From JACJXF01 sp964349045 (lineage in GTDB: Bacteria > Bacteroidota > Bacteroidia > Bacteroidales > GCA-2748055), in the NCBI GenBank assembly GCA_964349045.1, contig CAYGFI010000060.1, positions 1-24,437 of the forward strand: 24,437 nt of DNA, given 5' to 3'. Numbering within the stretch: position 1 is the first letter of the stretch; each line of letters starts with the position of its first letter. Shown here in pieces: positions 7,577-15,493 of this stretch. The notes under the pieces were generated by a model that was not told where the DNA came from, made no database searches, and saw only the letters and a list, made by a program, of their open reading frames with translations. The position numbers and the translations under genes were made by a program.

Positions 7577-8557
7577 TTAAAACATTCCCTCTGCAAACTC
7601 CTTCACATTAATATTTTTAAAATAGTCATTGAAATTAAACTTCGAGAGGTTCTCAATGATTGAATCATATTCGTGTTTGACGCCAACAAGTGATTTTTCA
7701 ACAACTTCAATATCGTGCTTGTGAAAAAAATCGCCATAAATGCGTATGTCACGGATAATTCCCTTTTCCACGTTAAAATGAAACTCTACGCTTCCACCTT
7801 CGGTACGGATCATCTTTTCGAAATCATATTTTGGGGAATACCCAAAGTTCCATTCCCATTTTGAAAATTTTTCATCCCTGAGTATCTCTATACCGGAGAT
7901 GTCTTCAGGAGTATACCGGTACAATTTCGAATCGGGATACATTTCCATGATGTGCATCATGATCCTGTCGCGGAACTCAAGCACATCCATTTTTTCTTTC
8001 AGGTGTTCACTGATATTCGTGACTCTTGACCGCACCGATTTAACAGCTTTATCGGTGAATTTCATAGGGTTCACCTTTAGGGCGGATGAGAGATCCGTCA
8101 TCACGGCTGAAAACAGGAGGGTGCCATGATGCAGGGTCCGGTTTTTCCATACGTGCTCGGCATTTCCGGAAAACTTTTTTCCGTCGATGGTGAGGTCATT
8201 TCTGCCTTCAAATTTAGCATTTATACCCATTAACTGTAAAACATCTAAAATGGGGCGGGTGAACTTCCGAAAGTCAACCTGCGAGCCTTCTCTACTGTTT
8301 CTTATAAATGTAAAATTGAGATTCCCAAGATCATGAAAAACCGCACCTCCGCCTGAAATCCTGCGAACCACCTTAATGTTGTTCTCTCTCACATAATCCA
8401 GATTGATCTCCGCAAGGGTATTCTGATGCTTTCCGACGATAATCGAAGGTTCATTCCTCCAAAGCATAAAGCAATCTTCCTTAAATTTTTTCATCACATA
8501 TTCGTCTGCTGCAAGGTTAAAATAAGGATCGGTATGGAGGTCTTTAATACAGAGCAT
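7577..8557 (-). CDS. lplA: Lipoate-protein ligase
   Basis: LplA activates free lipoate with ATP and attaches it to lysines of 2-oxoacid dehydrogenase and glycine-cleavage proteins. The motif RRISGGGAVFHDLGNLNFTF (65-84) and the segment GRNDLTIDGKKFSGNA (118-133), with the likely reactive Lys128, are diagnostic. The length of 326 residues matches forms with the C-terminal accessory domain (about 245-326). No lipoylated-enzyme gene is adjacent. The 182-bp region upstream, shared with plsC, holds a long imperfect hairpin that would lie in its leader. Identification is good; the symbol is used in the broad sense, since some homologues transfer octanoate. Confidence 0.9.
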   Translation of the reverse strand: MLCIKDLHTDPYFNLAADEYVMKKFKEDCFMLWRNEPSIIVGKHQNTLAEINLDYVRENNIKVVRRISGGGAVFHDLGNLNFTFIRNSREGSQVDFRKFTRPILDVLQLMGINAKFEGRNDLTIDGKKFSGNAEHVWKNRTLHHGTLLFSAVMTDLSSALKVNPMKFTDKAVKSVRSRVTNISEHLKEKMDVLEFRDRIMMHIMEMYPDSKLYRYTPEDISGIEILRDEKFSKWEWNFGYSPKYDFEKMIRTEGGSVEFHFNVEKGIIRDIRIYGDFFHKHDIEVVEKSLVGVKHEYDSIIENLSKFNFNDYFKNINVKEFAEGMF

Positions 8558-8619
8558 GGAATGGGATTTTGGATTTTAGATGTTTTTATCCTGCTAATTT
8601 AACCAGGAAAAAAGACAAA

Positions 8620-8675
8620 AGTTCATAAAGTTCGTAAAGTAATTAAACTACAGAACTTTACAAACTTTACAAACT
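8620..8675 (-). repeat. 21-bp-stem hairpin built of 9-bp repeats
   Basis: Arms at 8620-8640 and 8655-8675 surround a 14-nt loop. Eighteen of 21 positions pair by Watson-Crick rules. The other three are C.A or A.C on the plus strand and become G.U wobbles on the minus strand. Each arm is itself a 9-bp tandem motif: GTTCATAAA then GTTCGTAAA on the left, ACTTTACAA twice on the right. It lies between divergent lplA and plsC, 62 bp ahead of the lplA start. It could be a leader structure or a dispersed intergenic repeat. There is no T-run. Confidence 0.6.
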
Positions 8676-8711
8676 ATTTTCCTCATTCATGGCAATCTGA
8701 TTCTGAATTGT

Positions 8712-8719
8712 TATTTTTG
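8712..8719 (+). promoter_or_regulatory. Possible -7 box for the plsC-type gene
   Basis: TATTTTTG fits TAnnTTTG and lies 20 bp ahead of the GTG start. No clear -33 TTG is seen at the usual distance, so this is tentative. Confidence 0.35.
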
Positions 8720-8739
8720 CTTAAACTTAATTAAACAAT

Positions 8740-9483
8740 GTGAAACGATTTTCCCTGAATGTTTTATCGGTTTTGCTTTGGATTTTATTTATCCTGTCGT
8801 GCTTGATTCTGACTCCGGTTTTACTGGCGCTATGGTTTCTCACATTTTTATTTGATAAAAATCTTTGGCTCGTTCACCGTTTTTCTTGTTTTTGGGGAGC
8901 ATTGTACATCTGGATGGTACCTCTTTGGAGTCTTAAAATTACGGGCCGGGAAAAGCTGAATGATAAGCACGTAAAAATCATGGTATCTAATCATCAGAGT
9001 TTTGCAGATATCCTGGTTGTAAATAGTCTTTTCAGGCACTTTCGATGGACATCAAAAGTGGAAAACTTCCGCCTTCCTTTTGTCGGATGGGTCTTGTCAA
9101 TAAACCGTTCCATCAGGATTTACAGAGGAGCGGGTGACGCCTTTCAGAGGTTTAAGGATCAGTCCGTTAAGTCGCTTTCTGAAGGAAATTCACTGGTAAT
9201 ATTCCCTGAAGGTACCCGGTCAAGGACCGGTGAGATGGGTAAATTTAAAGAGGGGGCATTCATGCTGGCACTTCAGACAAAAACCGACATATATCCCATG
9301 GTTCTTGACGGAACATCAAAAGCAATTCCCAGATCAGGGTGGGCGCTTACGGGTCGCCAGAAAATGGTCCTTAAAGTTTTGGACCCTGTTCCATACGAGA
9401 GTTTCAAAGATGATAAGCCGGCAGAGCTCGCGGAAAAAGTACATTCCATCATTGAAACTGCTTTAAAAGAATTAAGAAAATAA
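8740..9483 (+). CDS. plsC: 1-acyl-sn-glycerol-3-phosphate acyltransferase
   Basis: This enzyme transfers an acyl chain to lysophosphatidate in phospholipid synthesis at the inner membrane. The acyltransferase motif NHQSFAD (84-90) gives the catalytic His85 and Asp90 of HX4D. FPEGTRSRTG (155-164) is the glycerol-phosphate-binding block. A long hydrophobic segment (about 8-38) anchors it. At 247 residues the length is normal. The start is GTG at 8740, overlapping an ATG-TGA dead end. It is followed after 10 bp by a methyltransferase-like gene. Family is sure; an ornithine-lipid acyltransferase role is a less likely alternative. Confidence 0.88.
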   Translation: MKRFSLNVLSVLLWILFILSCLILTPVLLALWFLTFLFDKNLWLVHRFSCFWGALYIWMVPLWSLKITGREKLNDKHVKIMVSNHQSFADILVVNSLFRHFRWTSKVENFRLPFVGWVLSINRSIRIYRGAGDAFQRFKDQSVKSLSEGNSLVIFPEGTRSRTGEMGKFKEGAFMLALQTKTDIYPMVLDGTSKAIPRSGWALTGRQKMVLKVLDPVPYESFKDDKPAELAEKVHSIIETALKELRK

Positions 9484-9493
9484 ATAGCATATC

Positions 9494-10132
9494 ATGTTCG
9501 CCCCGGCTCCCGAACTGAAAATATTGCGCAGGATGAATTATATCTCCGATCAGAAGGGAATACTTCGCCGGTATCTTCGGGAGGAGGATGGTTGGAGTGA
9601 TCATCTTAACAAGGCCGGAAGTTTTATAAAGGAAGTTCTGCAAAGCAACGATTTTGACCACATCGTGGTGCTGGGCAGTGGCTGGTTACTCGATTTTCCC
9701 ATTGAAAGTATCCTGCGATCTGTTAAAAGGATAAGCCTGGTCGATGTCCATATTCCTCCGCAAATCAGAAGAAAATCAGAGAATTTAAACGGTGTGGAAT
9801 TTATTGAGGCTGATATTACCGGAGGCTTCATTGGTTCNNNNNNNNNNNNNNNNNNNNNNNNNNNNNNNNNNNNNNNNNNNNNNNNNNNNNNNNNNNNNNN
9901 NNNNNNNNNNNNNNNNNNNNNNNNNNNNNNNNNNNNNGATTATATGGAAATACTTATCAACAGCCACGGCAAAGTGTTGGAGGAGAAGGAATTGATTTTT
10001 ACCCGGATCCCTTCGGGTGAACTTGTCCGTGAATGGGAGTGGCAATTTGATTCAAAGCGACTCTATAATTCCCACGCGAATACCAATATGAAGGTAAAGG
10101 CTGTTTTTTCAAAAAGCCCGCAAAAGCTATAA
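9494..10132 (+). CDS. Methyltransferase-like protein, interrupted by assembly gap
   Basis: Two coding pieces flank 100 unresolved bases. The first encodes 114 residues, including VVLGSGWLLDFP (about 58-69) and a following ISLVDVH strand (80-86), like the SAM-binding glycine loop and acidic residue of class I methyltransferases. The second encodes about 64 residues, with REWEWQFDSKRLY and NTNMKVKAVF near the end. Both happen to be in the same frame if the gap is exactly 100 bases, but the true gap size is unknown, so the stated length is not reliable. An internal ATG at codon 14 could also be the start. No specific function is recognised. Confidence 0.55.
   Translation: MFAPAPELKILRRMNYISDQKGILRRYLREEDGWSDHLNKAGSFIKEVLQSNDFDHIVVLGSGWLLDFPIESILRSVKRISLVDVHIPPQIRRKSENLNGVEFIEADITGGFIGXXXXXXXXXXXXXXXXXXXXXXXXXXXXXXXXXXDYMEILINSHGKVLEEKELIFTRIPSGELVREWEWQFDSKRLYNSHANTNMKVKAVFSKSPQKL
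9838..9937. other. Assembly gap of 100 N
   Basis: Exactly 100 undetermined bases lie inside the methyltransferase-like gene. A round 100 usually marks a scaffold join of unknown size, so spacing across it should not be trusted. Confidence 0.98.
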
Positions 10133-10172
10133 ATCTGCCAGTCAACCTGTTAATTTCTTTGTTGAAAAACAA

Positions 10173-10205
10173 TTGTATGAACCCATGCGCTTTTAACTAT
10201 ATTTG
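10173..10205 (+). promoter_or_regulatory. Bacteroidota-type promoter for parE
   Basis: TATATTTG at 10198-10205 matches the TAnnTTTG -7 box. A TTG at 10173-10175, 22 bp upstream, is a plausible -33 element. The parE ATG is 18 bp downstream, giving a short leader. Box sequence and spacing equal those ahead of adk. Confidence 0.55.
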
Positions 10206-10222
10206 CGCAAATATATTGAAAA

Positions 10223-12112
10223 ATGACTGGGATTTATTCGGAAGATAGCATAAGGACACTTGACTGGAAAGAGCATATCCGTAAGCGCCCCGGAATGTAT
10301 ATTGGCAAGCTGGGTGACGGATCATCGCCTGATGATGGTGTTTATATTCTCATGAAGGAAGTGCTCGATAACGCGGTTGATGAGTACATGATGGGATTCG
10401 GAAAGATGATTGATATCACGGTTGAAGACAGGCAAGTTACCATTCGCGATTATGGACGCGGTATCCCCCTGGGAAAACTTGTGGAAGCAGTTTCAAAGAT
10501 GAATACCGGCGCCAAATACGATTCCCGCGTCTTTAAAAAATCCGTCGGACTGAATGGTGTAGGTGTGAAAGCTGTTAATGCTCTTTCATCGGTATTTCAT
10601 ATTGATGCTATTCGTGAAGGACGCATGAAATCGGCAGAATTCCATCAGGGCGAGCTCGTTTCCGATCTCCCTGAGCAGGATACCGGCCTGAAAAACGGAA
10701 CCGTTGTTATATTTACTCCCGACGAGGAAATGTTTGGAAGATTCCGCTTTATCGATGAGTACATCGAAAGCATGATCAAGAACTATGTGTACCTGAATGC
10801 AGGGCTTGTCATTTCATTTAACGGGAATAAGTTCGTCTCAAAGAACGGCCTTTTCGATCTTCTCACTGAAAACATGGGAGGTGAAGGTCTGTACCCGATC
10901 ATCCATATTCAAAATGGTGATATTGAAGTTGCCCTGACACATGGAGAGCAATACGGAGAGGAATATTACAGCTTTGTAAACGGGCAGCATACTACCCAGG
11001 GAGGAACCCACCTGCTTGCTTTTCGCGAGGCTCTTGTGAAGACGATCCGGGATTTTTATAAAAAAGATTTCGATCCGGCGGATATACGGGCTTCGATTAT
11101 TGCCGCTATCAGCATAAAGGTGGAGGAGCCTGTATTTGAATCCCAGACCAAGACCAAGCTGGGATCAAAAGATATGGGCCCTGAAGGTCCTTCTGTACGA
11201 AATTTCATCATGAATTTTATTGCTTCAAAACTCGATGATTACCTGCATAAAAACCCTGAAACCGCGAATATTCTGCTTCGTAAAATTCAGGACTCGGAAA
11301 AAGAAAGAAAAGCCATTTCAGGAATTCAGAAATTAGCCAGGGACCGTGCCAAGAAGGCCAGCCTGCATAATAAAAAACTTCGCGATTGCCGGATCCATTA
11401 TAATTCCAGTGATGACAGGAAAGATGAGACCACCCTTTTTATTACCGAGGGAGATTCGGCAAGCGGTTCCATCACCAAATCGAGGGATGTTAATATTCAG
11501 GCTGTTTTTAGTCTGAAAGGGAAACCGCTGAATTGTTACGGACTTACCAAAAAAATTGTTTACGAAAACGAGGAGTTCAACCTTCTCCAGTCGGCGCTCG
11601 ACATTGAAGAAGGCCTGGATACCCTCCGTTATAAGTATGTGGTTATTGCCACAGATGCCGACGTTGACGGCATGCACATCCGGTTGCTGCTGATTACCTT
11701 TTTCCTTCAGTTCTTCCCAAACCTGGTAAGAACAGGTCATTTGTATATTCTTAAAACCCCGCTTTTCAGGGTAAGGAATAAAACTAAAACTTTTTATTGT
11801 TACTCGGAAGATGAGAAACAGAAAGCCATTATCAAACTGGGGACTAATCCGGAGATTACGCGTTTTAAAGGTCTGGGAGAGATCTCCCCCGATGAATTTA
11901 AAAATTTTATCGGCAAGGATATAAAGCTGGAACCTGTAAGACTTCATAAAGATGACTCCATTAGCGGTATCCTGGAATATTATATGGGCAAAAATACCCC
12001 CGAAAGGCAGGATTTTATCATTGGAAATCTTAGATTTGAAGATGACCTGGTGCAGGAGGAGACATCTGAGCAGTTGTCAGAAGCAGAGATTGATATGGAG
12101 GTGCAGGTTTAG
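10223..12112 (+). CDS. parE: DNA topoisomerase IV subunit B
   Basis: ParE is the ATPase subunit of the type IIA topoisomerase that separates daughter chromosomes. The GHKL ATPase part carries Glu46 and Asn50 in KEVLDNAVDE and the DYGRGIP loop (76-82). The Toprim part has TEGDSASGS (408-416) and the metal-binding DADVD (478-482). The length of 629 residues and GDSASGS instead of the more usual GDSAGG fit the Bacteroidota ParE group rather than GyrB. A promoter lies directly upstream and parC follows after 93 bp, so the two likely form one operon. Identification is sure. Confidence 0.94.
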   Translation: MTGIYSEDSIRTLDWKEHIRKRPGMYIGKLGDGSSPDDGVYILMKEVLDNAVDEYMMGFGKMIDITVEDRQVTIRDYGRGIPLGKLVEAVSKMNTGAKYDSRVFKKSVGLNGVGVKAVNALSSVFHIDAIREGRMKSAEFHQGELVSDLPEQDTGLKNGTVVIFTPDEEMFGRFRFIDEYIESMIKNYVYLNAGLVISFNGNKFVSKNGLFDLLTENMGGEGLYPIIHIQNGDIEVALTHGEQYGEEYYSFVNGQHTTQGGTHLLAFREALVKTIRDFYKKDFDPADIRASIIAAISIKVEEPVFESQTKTKLGSKDMGPEGPSVRNFIMNFIASKLDDYLHKNPETANILLRKIQDSEKERKAISGIQKLARDRAKKASLHNKKLRDCRIHYNSSDDRKDETTLFITEGDSASGSITKSRDVNIQAVFSLKGKPLNCYGLTKKIVYENEEFNLLQSALDIEEGLDTLRYKYVVIATDADVDGMHIRLLLITFFLQFFPNLVRTGHLYILKTPLFRVRNKTKTFYCYSEDEKQKAIIKLGTNPEITRFKGLGEISPDEFKNFIGKDIKLEPVRLHKDDSISGILEYYMGKNTPERQDFIIGNLRFEDDLVQEETSEQLSEAEIDMEVQV

Positions 12113-12142
12113 GAACGGTTGAAATAAAAACGTTAGGCATTA

Positions 12143-12178
12143 CAGGCGCTCCGGACTTCAGGCGCTTAATTATTTACA
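12143..12178 (+). repeat. Intergenic repeat, copy upstream of parC
   Basis: CAGGCGCT occurs twice (12143-12150 and 12159-12166), the second time leading into TAATTATTTACA. A related arrangement occurs upstream of the transporter-like gene at 17612-17673, sharing CAGGCGCTCC and ATTATTTACA. The role is unknown. Confidence 0.4.
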
Positions 12179-12205
12179 AATGATTTTATAGAATAGCTTG
12201 AATAC

Positions 12206-14851
12206 ATGATCGATGATTTTGAATTAACTAATAACTCTGAAGAAGGGAACCAGGAATATTTCGACAACCTGACTGAAGGCCCGGATGCCGTTAAAGGGGA
12301 TACCAGTCTTCCTAAGGTTGTTCATTTATCAGGAATGTATCAGGACTGGTTTCTGGATTACGCATCCTATGTAATCCTGGAGAGGGCTGTTCCGCATATG
12401 GATGATGGGCTGAAACCTGTTCAGAGAAGGATCCTGCATGCAATGAAACGCCTTGATGACGGCCGTTACAACAAGGTGGCAAATATTATTGGTCATACCA
12501 TGCAGTACCACCCTCACGGTGACGCTTCCATCGGGGATGCGCTTGTGCAGCTTGGTCAGAAGGATTTACTTATCGATACCCAGGGAAACTGGGGAAATGT
12601 CCATACCGGTGATAGTGCGGCCGCTCCAAGGTACATTGAGGCGCGACTTTCAAAATTCGCCCTCGAAGTTGTTTTTAATCCCAAAACAACCCTCTGGAAA
12701 CTAACCTACGACGGCAGAAATAAGGAACCGGTTACCCTTCCTGTAAAGTTCCCCCTTTTACTGGCTCAGGGCGCTGAAGGAATTGCTGTGGGGCTGGCGT
12801 CGAAAATTCTTCCGCATAATTTTATTGAGCTGATCGATGCATCGATTTATTACCTCCAGGGAAAAGAATTTGAACTTTTTCCCGATTTTCCCACCGGGGG
12901 ATTAGCTGATTTTCAGAGGTACAATGATGGTCTCAGGGGTAGTGCGATTAAAGTAAGGGCCAGGATAGAAAAGCTTGATAAAAAAACTTTACTGATACGG
13001 GAAATCCCTTTTGGAAAAAATACCGGAAACCTGATAGAATCGATCCTAAAAGCCAATGAAAAAGGGAAGATCAAAATACGTAAAATCGACGATAACACTG
13101 CTGAGAACGTAGAAATACTGGTGCACCTGGGGCTTAACGTCTCCCCCGATAAAACCATCGATGCACTTTATGCTTTTACGGATTGCGAGCTTCCGGTCTC
13201 ACCCAACTGTTGTATTATTGAAGATAATAAACCTCGCTTCGTGGGTGTTTCCGAGGTACTTAAACTCAATGCAGATCATGCGCTGGAGCTTCTGAAAATG
13301 GAGTTGCAGATACGACTTTCCGAGCTTGAAGAAGCGTGGCATTTTTCCTCCCTCGAGAAAATATTTATTGAGAAAAGGATTTACCGCGACATTGAAGAAA
13401 GTGAAACATGGGAAGCGGTCATTGAGGCGATCGATAACGGGTTGAAGCCTTATAAGAAATTGTTTATCAGGGAAATAGTTGTTGAGGATATTATTAAACT
13501 TACAGAGATCAGGATCAAAAGAATCTCGAAATTCGATTCGAATAAAGCTGATGAGCAGATCCGTTCTATTGAAGATGAAATTGAAGAAGTTAAGAATCAC
13601 CTGGATAACATTGTTGAATATACAATCAATTATTTCAGACAAATAAAGAAAAAGTACGGCAAGGGAAGAGAAAGAAAAACCGAGATCAGAAGCTTCGAAA
13701 CCATTGAAGCCACAAAAGTTGTGGTGGCGAATGAAAAACTTTATGTGAACCGTGAAGAGGGATTTTTTGGCACCGGACTGAAAAAAGACGAATACGTTTG
13801 CGATTGTTCGGATATCGATGAAGTAATTACTTTCAGGAAAGATGGAATTTTTGTTGTAAATAAAGTTGCCGATAAGGTATTTGCCGGTAAAAACATCATA
13901 CATATTGCCGTTTTTAAGCGAAATGATTCACGCACTATTTATAACGTGGTATATTACGATGGTCAGTCGGGTCATATTATGATGAAAAGATCACCGGTTA
14001 CCGGAATCACAAGGGATAAGGAATACAGCTTTATCAAGGAGCACAGGAATTCAAAAATTTTATACATGACAGCCAATCCCAACGGAGAGGCCGAAGTGAT
14101 AAAAGTTTACCTGAAACCCAGACCGCGACTGAAGAATCTTGTTGTCGAAATGGATTTCAGCGAACTCACCATTAAGGGAAAAGCTTCCCAGGGAAATATC
14201 CTTACCAAATATGGAGTTCACAAGATTGTGATGAAAGAAAAAGGAATTTCCACTCTCGGGGGAAGAAAAGTTTGGTGGGATGAAGTTGTGATGCGGGTTA
14301 ATGCCGATGGCAGGGGTAAATTTCTGGGAGAATTTATCGGAAGTGATCAGATACTGGTGGTTACCAGGAACGGGCATTTCAGGACAAGCAATTTTGATCT
14401 GAGTAATCATTATGAAGATAATATTCTTTTAATAGAGAAGTTCAGACCTGAGAAGATTTTTTCCGCCTCCTATTTTGATGCCGAACAGAACTATTATTAT
14501 GTCAAACGCTTTACCCTTGAAGAATCAGAAAAACCTCAGAGCCTTATCGGGGATCATCCCGAATCGAGACTGATACAGCTTTCCGAGGTTGAATATCCCC
14601 GGCTCGAAGTGCGTTTTGGCGGGAAAAATAAAAGCCGTGAACCAGTGATCATCGAAGTGGCCGATTTCATCGGGGTTAAAAGTTTTAAGGCCAAAGGCAA
14701 ACGACTATCTACTTACGAAGTAAGCGTAATTAAAGAACTCGAGCCACTGTTGAGAGAAGCGTCCCCTGAACCGGTACCTGAAAAGCCGGAAGGTTCTCCC
14801 CCGGAACCGGAGGCTCCGGTAATTGCCAGCCAGATGTCTCTCGATCTTTAA
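12206..14851 (+). CDS. parC: DNA topoisomerase IV subunit A
   Basis: ParC cuts and rejoins DNA in the topoisomerase IV complex. The breakage-reunion domain has KPVQRRILHAM (about 72-82) and AAPRYIEARLS, with the DNA-linking Tyr143. A coiled region (about 430-480) precedes a C-terminal domain (about 500-820) of repeated strands, followed by a Pro/Glu-rich tail ending in SQMSLDL. A clear GyrA box is not seen, which supports ParC over GyrA, as does the neighbouring parE. Its 881 residues are normal for Bacteroidota. The 93-bp space before it contains a repeated CAGGCGCT motif. The shikimate kinase gene follows or slightly overlaps. Confidence 0.94.
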   Translation: MIDDFELTNNSEEGNQEYFDNLTEGPDAVKGDTSLPKVVHLSGMYQDWFLDYASYVILERAVPHMDDGLKPVQRRILHAMKRLDDGRYNKVANIIGHTMQYHPHGDASIGDALVQLGQKDLLIDTQGNWGNVHTGDSAAAPRYIEARLSKFALEVVFNPKTTLWKLTYDGRNKEPVTLPVKFPLLLAQGAEGIAVGLASKILPHNFIELIDASIYYLQGKEFELFPDFPTGGLADFQRYNDGLRGSAIKVRARIEKLDKKTLLIREIPFGKNTGNLIESILKANEKGKIKIRKIDDNTAENVEILVHLGLNVSPDKTIDALYAFTDCELPVSPNCCIIEDNKPRFVGVSEVLKLNADHALELLKMELQIRLSELEEAWHFSSLEKIFIEKRIYRDIEESETWEAVIEAIDNGLKPYKKLFIREIVVEDIIKLTEIRIKRISKFDSNKADEQIRSIEDEIEEVKNHLDNIVEYTINYFRQIKKKYGKGRERKTEIRSFETIEATKVVVANEKLYVNREEGFFGTGLKKDEYVCDCSDIDEVITFRKDGIFVVNKVADKVFAGKNIIHIAVFKRNDSRTIYNVVYYDGQSGHIMMKRSPVTGITRDKEYSFIKEHRNSKILYMTANPNGEAEVIKVYLKPRPRLKNLVVEMDFSELTIKGKASQGNILTKYGVHKIVMKEKGISTLGGRKVWWDEVVMRVNADGRGKFLGEFIGSDQILVVTRNGHFRTSNFDLSNHYEDNILLIEKFRPEKIFSASYFDAEQNYYYVKRFTLEESEKPQSLIGDHPESRLIQLSEVEYPRLEVRFGGKNKSREPVIIEVADFIGVKSFKAKGKRLSTYEVSVIKELEPLLREASPEPVPEKPEGSPPEPEAPVIASQMSLDL

Positions 14852-14867
14852 TTTTAATACCTGGAAC

Positions 14868-15374
14868 TTGAAAATCTACCTGATCGGATTTATGGGTGTC
14901 GGAAAAACCTCTAAAGGCCGGAAACTGGCTAAAAAGCTGGGATTTCGGTTTGCTGATATGGATGGTCTGATCGAAGAACAGGAGGGGATGAGTGTTACCG
15001 GAATATTTAGTCTGAAGGGGGAAAACTGGTTCAGGCAAAAAGAAAGAGAACTTCTGGTTCAACTGGGTGATAGTAACGAAGATATAGTTATCTCCACAGG
15101 AGGCGGAGTACCCTGCTTCAACAACAATATGGAATATATTAACAGCAATGGGATTTCAGTTTATCTGAAAATGTCGCCTGCAGCCCTGGTTCAACGGTTA
15201 AACAGAAGTAATAAACCAGTCAGACCTCTGCTGCAGGGAAAAACGAATGAAGAGTTACTGGAATTTATAAATCTTAAGCTCGGGGAAAGGGAACCATTCT
15301 ACCTTCAGTCGAAATTGGTTATTCCGGCCGAAAATCTAAAAATTAAGGAGCTGATTGCCCGCCTTCATCCTTAA
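14868..15374 (+). CDS. aroK: Shikimate kinase
   Basis: AroK phosphorylates shikimate in the pathway to chorismate and aromatic amino acids. Seen from the chosen start, the P-loop GFMGVGKTS is at 7-15, DMD with the acidic Asp30/Asp32 follows, STGGGVPC covers Gly78-80 of the shikimate site, and the lid segment NKPVRPLLQG plus the later GEREPFY supply the usual arginines. The start is uncertain. TTG at 14868 gives a typical N-terminus (MKIYLIGF) 17 bp after parC, with 168 residues. Another TTG at 14823 would add 15 residues and overlap parC by 29 bp. No ATG fits. Identification is sure; its linkage to topoisomerase IV looks incidental. Confidence 0.92.
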   Translation: MKIYLIGFMGVGKTSKGRKLAKKLGFRFADMDGLIEEQEGMSVTGIFSLKGENWFRQKERELLVQLGDSNEDIVISTGGGVPCFNNNMEYINSNGISVYLKMSPAALVQRLNRSNKPVRPLLQGKTNEELLEFINLKLGEREPFYLQSKLVIPAENLKIKELIARLHP

Positions 15375-15400
15375 TTAATGACTGTCGATCAATGATTTTA

Positions 15401-15408
15401 TATTTTTG
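15401..15408 (+). promoter_or_regulatory. Possible -7 box ahead of the SpoIIE-type gene
   Basis: TATTTTTG fits TAnnTTTG in the 119-bp space after aroK, 85 bp ahead of the start codon. No convincing -33 element is visible, so this is a weak call. Confidence 0.3.
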
Positions 15409-15493
15409 AAGAAAATTACTCCCGTAATCTTTTATTGGTATTATGTTTTTTAATATATTGCTTGTTAAAATATATAACCGTCATTTGACTTGA

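Noticed and set aside
8620..8675. Bidirectional terminator
   Set aside because: The flanking genes diverge, so no transcript needs to end here, and there is no T-run after the stem on either strand.
11333..11947. Minus-strand open frame of 204 codons
   Set aside because: It is antisense to the Toprim region of parE, whose motifs are clear.
13199..13903. Minus-strand open frame of 234 codons
   Set aside because: It lies entirely within parC on the opposite strand, has no recognisable domain and reads as a composition shadow of a strongly supported gene.
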